Of a stretch of 6,842 nt of DNA, positions 6,050 through 6,842 are shown piece after piece; within the stretch, counting starts at the first letter, position 1, and each line of letters begins with the position of its first letter. Under the pieces are notes generated by a model. The model did no database searches. It worked only from the letters and a program-made list of their open reading frames with translations, and was not told the origin of the DNA. The DNA comes from Chloroflexota bacterium. GTDB taxonomy: Bacteria; Cyanobacteriota; Vampirovibrionia; Obscuribacterales; Obscuribacteraceae. The translations under genes and the position numbers were made by a program. Location of the stretch: NCBI GenBank assembly GCA_005240105.1, contig SBAT01000011.1, positions 1 to 6,842 on the forward strand, written 5' to 3'.

Positions 6050-6842
6050 TCATTTCACCTTACGTGTATTGTCGAGACTTTCCTGTATCTTATCGCAATA
6101 GGCAACAATCTCTGTTAGTTCCGCATACGAGATATTTGCACCGGCTTTGGACCCACCCTTGGATCGGGCAAGCGTTTTTATCAGCCTGCTCTTCTCATTG
6201 TCCTTGCCTGCAACTGTTTCCTCACTATCGCCTAAACTGTCTATGTAAGTAGCAGTCAACATTTCATCATCGCCTGTAGATTGACCCATTGCTTTAGCAA
6301 GTTTGAGGCGCAGGTTGTGACTTAGCACTTCCGATGCCAGGTGCGTGGCTTTAGCTCTTTGATAGGAATTGGCAATACCATTGACGAATTCTAGATTGGA
6401 AATTTTCCTGCGGTTGTCGACATTTAAAGTCTGCCCGAATCTTTGAGCAGCGCCGGCTACCGCCAATCCAAATATAACCAGGAGTTGGAGAAACAAGATG
6501 CCTCCTGTGCCGCTTAAAAGGCTGGTTGTCAAATTTCGGCTCTGGGTCAGTCCGTGGCAGCGCTCGTCGAAATAGACAGGTGAGTCGTTTAAGCGCAGCC
6601 AGTTTGCAACCAGTTGGAAGTTAGAACCACTGTCTACCAGTCGAGAATTGGCGACCAGATTGGCTGCACAGCCAACGAGCACTTTTCCTTTTCCGTGCAC
6701 CACTTCGGCCATTATGATTTCATTGCCGTATTTTACAACCGGCCATTTTGCCCCAAGGTTATAGCCAAAGGTGAGGCAATTATCGTAAGAGGCTTTTATT
6801 GGACCGACAAATTGTGTCATGGTGAGGTTTACCGGGCTAACC
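6050..6842 (-). CDS. DUF4350-type membrane protein (partial, N-terminus beyond right edge)
   Basis: The frame ends with TGA at 6052-6050 and is open to the right edge (263 codons). The ATG at 6820 has no ribosome-binding site and no stop precedes it in frame, so it is probably internal and the true start lies outside. Numbering from 6820: the end of a Rossmann-like domain carries H-G-K-G-K-V-L-V-G (42-50), followed by F-D-E-R-C-H-G at 84-90, which matches the F-D-E-x-x-H-G motif of DUF4350 proteins. One membrane helix follows at about 105-124. Next come Q-R-F-G at 126-129, a basic N-R-R-K patch (136-139), an E-F-V motif and a mainly helical tail. This matches the C-terminal half of DUF4350 proteins, which are usually about 400 aa with another N-terminal membrane segment. 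They recur beside MoxR and DUF58 genes; their role is unclear, probably membrane assembly with the ATPase. The tail from about residue 180 is Ser/Asp/Glu-rich and looks less ordered. Its end overlaps moxR. Confidence 0.82.
   Translation of the reverse strand, partial: VSPVNLTMTQFVGPIKASYDNCLTFGYNLGAKWPVVKYGNEIIMAEVVHGKGKVLVGCAANLVANSRLVDSGSNFQLVANWLRLNDSPVYFDERCHGLTQSRNLTTSLLSGTGGILFLQLLVIFGLAVAGAAQRFGQTLNVDNRRKISNLEFVNGIANSYQRAKATHLASEVLSHNLRLKLAKAMGQSTGDDEMLTATYIDSLGDSEETVAGKDNEKSRLIKTLARSKGGSKAGANISYAELTEIVAYCDKIQESLDNTRKVK
6056..6061 (-). promoter_or_regulatory. Ribosome-binding site deciding the moxR start
   Basis: The minus strand reads AAGGTG inside the end of the DUF4350 gene. It is 8 nt from the ATG at 6047 and 2 nt from the ATG at 6053, so it favours the shorter MoxR form. 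The same site and spacing precede the TPR gene at the other end of the window. Confidence 0.5.

Noticed and set aside
6050..6820. DUF4350 protein as a complete 256-aa gene starting at 6820
   Set aside because: The frame is open through to the window edge, no ribosome-binding site precedes 6820, and family members have a longer N-terminal part, so truncation by the window is more likely.

Overview
This is a compact bacterial window of moderate GC. It holds six genes: four complete (one with an uncertain start) and two cut by the window edges. I see no rRNA, tRNA, CRISPR array, insertion sequence or phage gene. A TPR protein with a lipoprotein-type leader suggests a diderm (Gram-negative-type) bacterium. 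A receiver-less GAF-GAF-LuxR regulator whose second GAF resembles those common in cyanobacteria, plus the TPR exoprotein, would fit the Cyanobacteriota/Melainabacteria (Obscuribacterales-like) branch. That placement is a low-confidence guess from protein style, not a measured result.

Layout from left to right. Positions 1-595 (minus) hold the N-terminal part of a secreted or lipid-anchored TPR protein, which continues past the left edge. A 128-bp divergent intergenic region follows, with weak promoter-like boxes for both directions. Positions 724-1644 (plus) encode a LamB/YcsF (PxpA-type) protein. Its N-terminus is an unusual Arg/Ser/Asp-repeat extension made by an 18-bp tandem duplication. 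Several residues normally conserved in the family are replaced, and no pxpB or pxpC is in view. Four bases further on, convergent, positions 1649-2182 (minus) encode a small basic HEFVH zinc-metallopeptidase-like protein of unknown family. A 226-bp intergenic region then separates it from a GAF-GAF-LuxR regulator at 2409-3788 (plus).

Positions 3785-6842 (minus) form one tight operon running leftward from the right edge: a DUF4350-type membrane protein (5' end outside the window), a MoxR AAA+ ATPase, and a DUF58 membrane-anchored vWA-like protein. The junctions are about 0-4 bp, so translation is probably coupled. DUF4350, MoxR and DUF58 recur together in many bacteria. There the MoxR ATPase is thought to act with the vWA/DUF58 partner in folding, activating or remodelling membrane or envelope protein complexes. 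The substrate here cannot be told from the sequence.

Both convergent junctions are extremely tight: a 4-bp gap at 1645-1648 and a 4-bp overlap of stop codons at 3785-3788. Neither leaves room for an ordinary intrinsic terminator between the genes. The most unusual items are the repeat-built extension and altered motifs of the PxpA-like protein, and the unassigned metallopeptidase. I did not find a clearly new multi-gene system.
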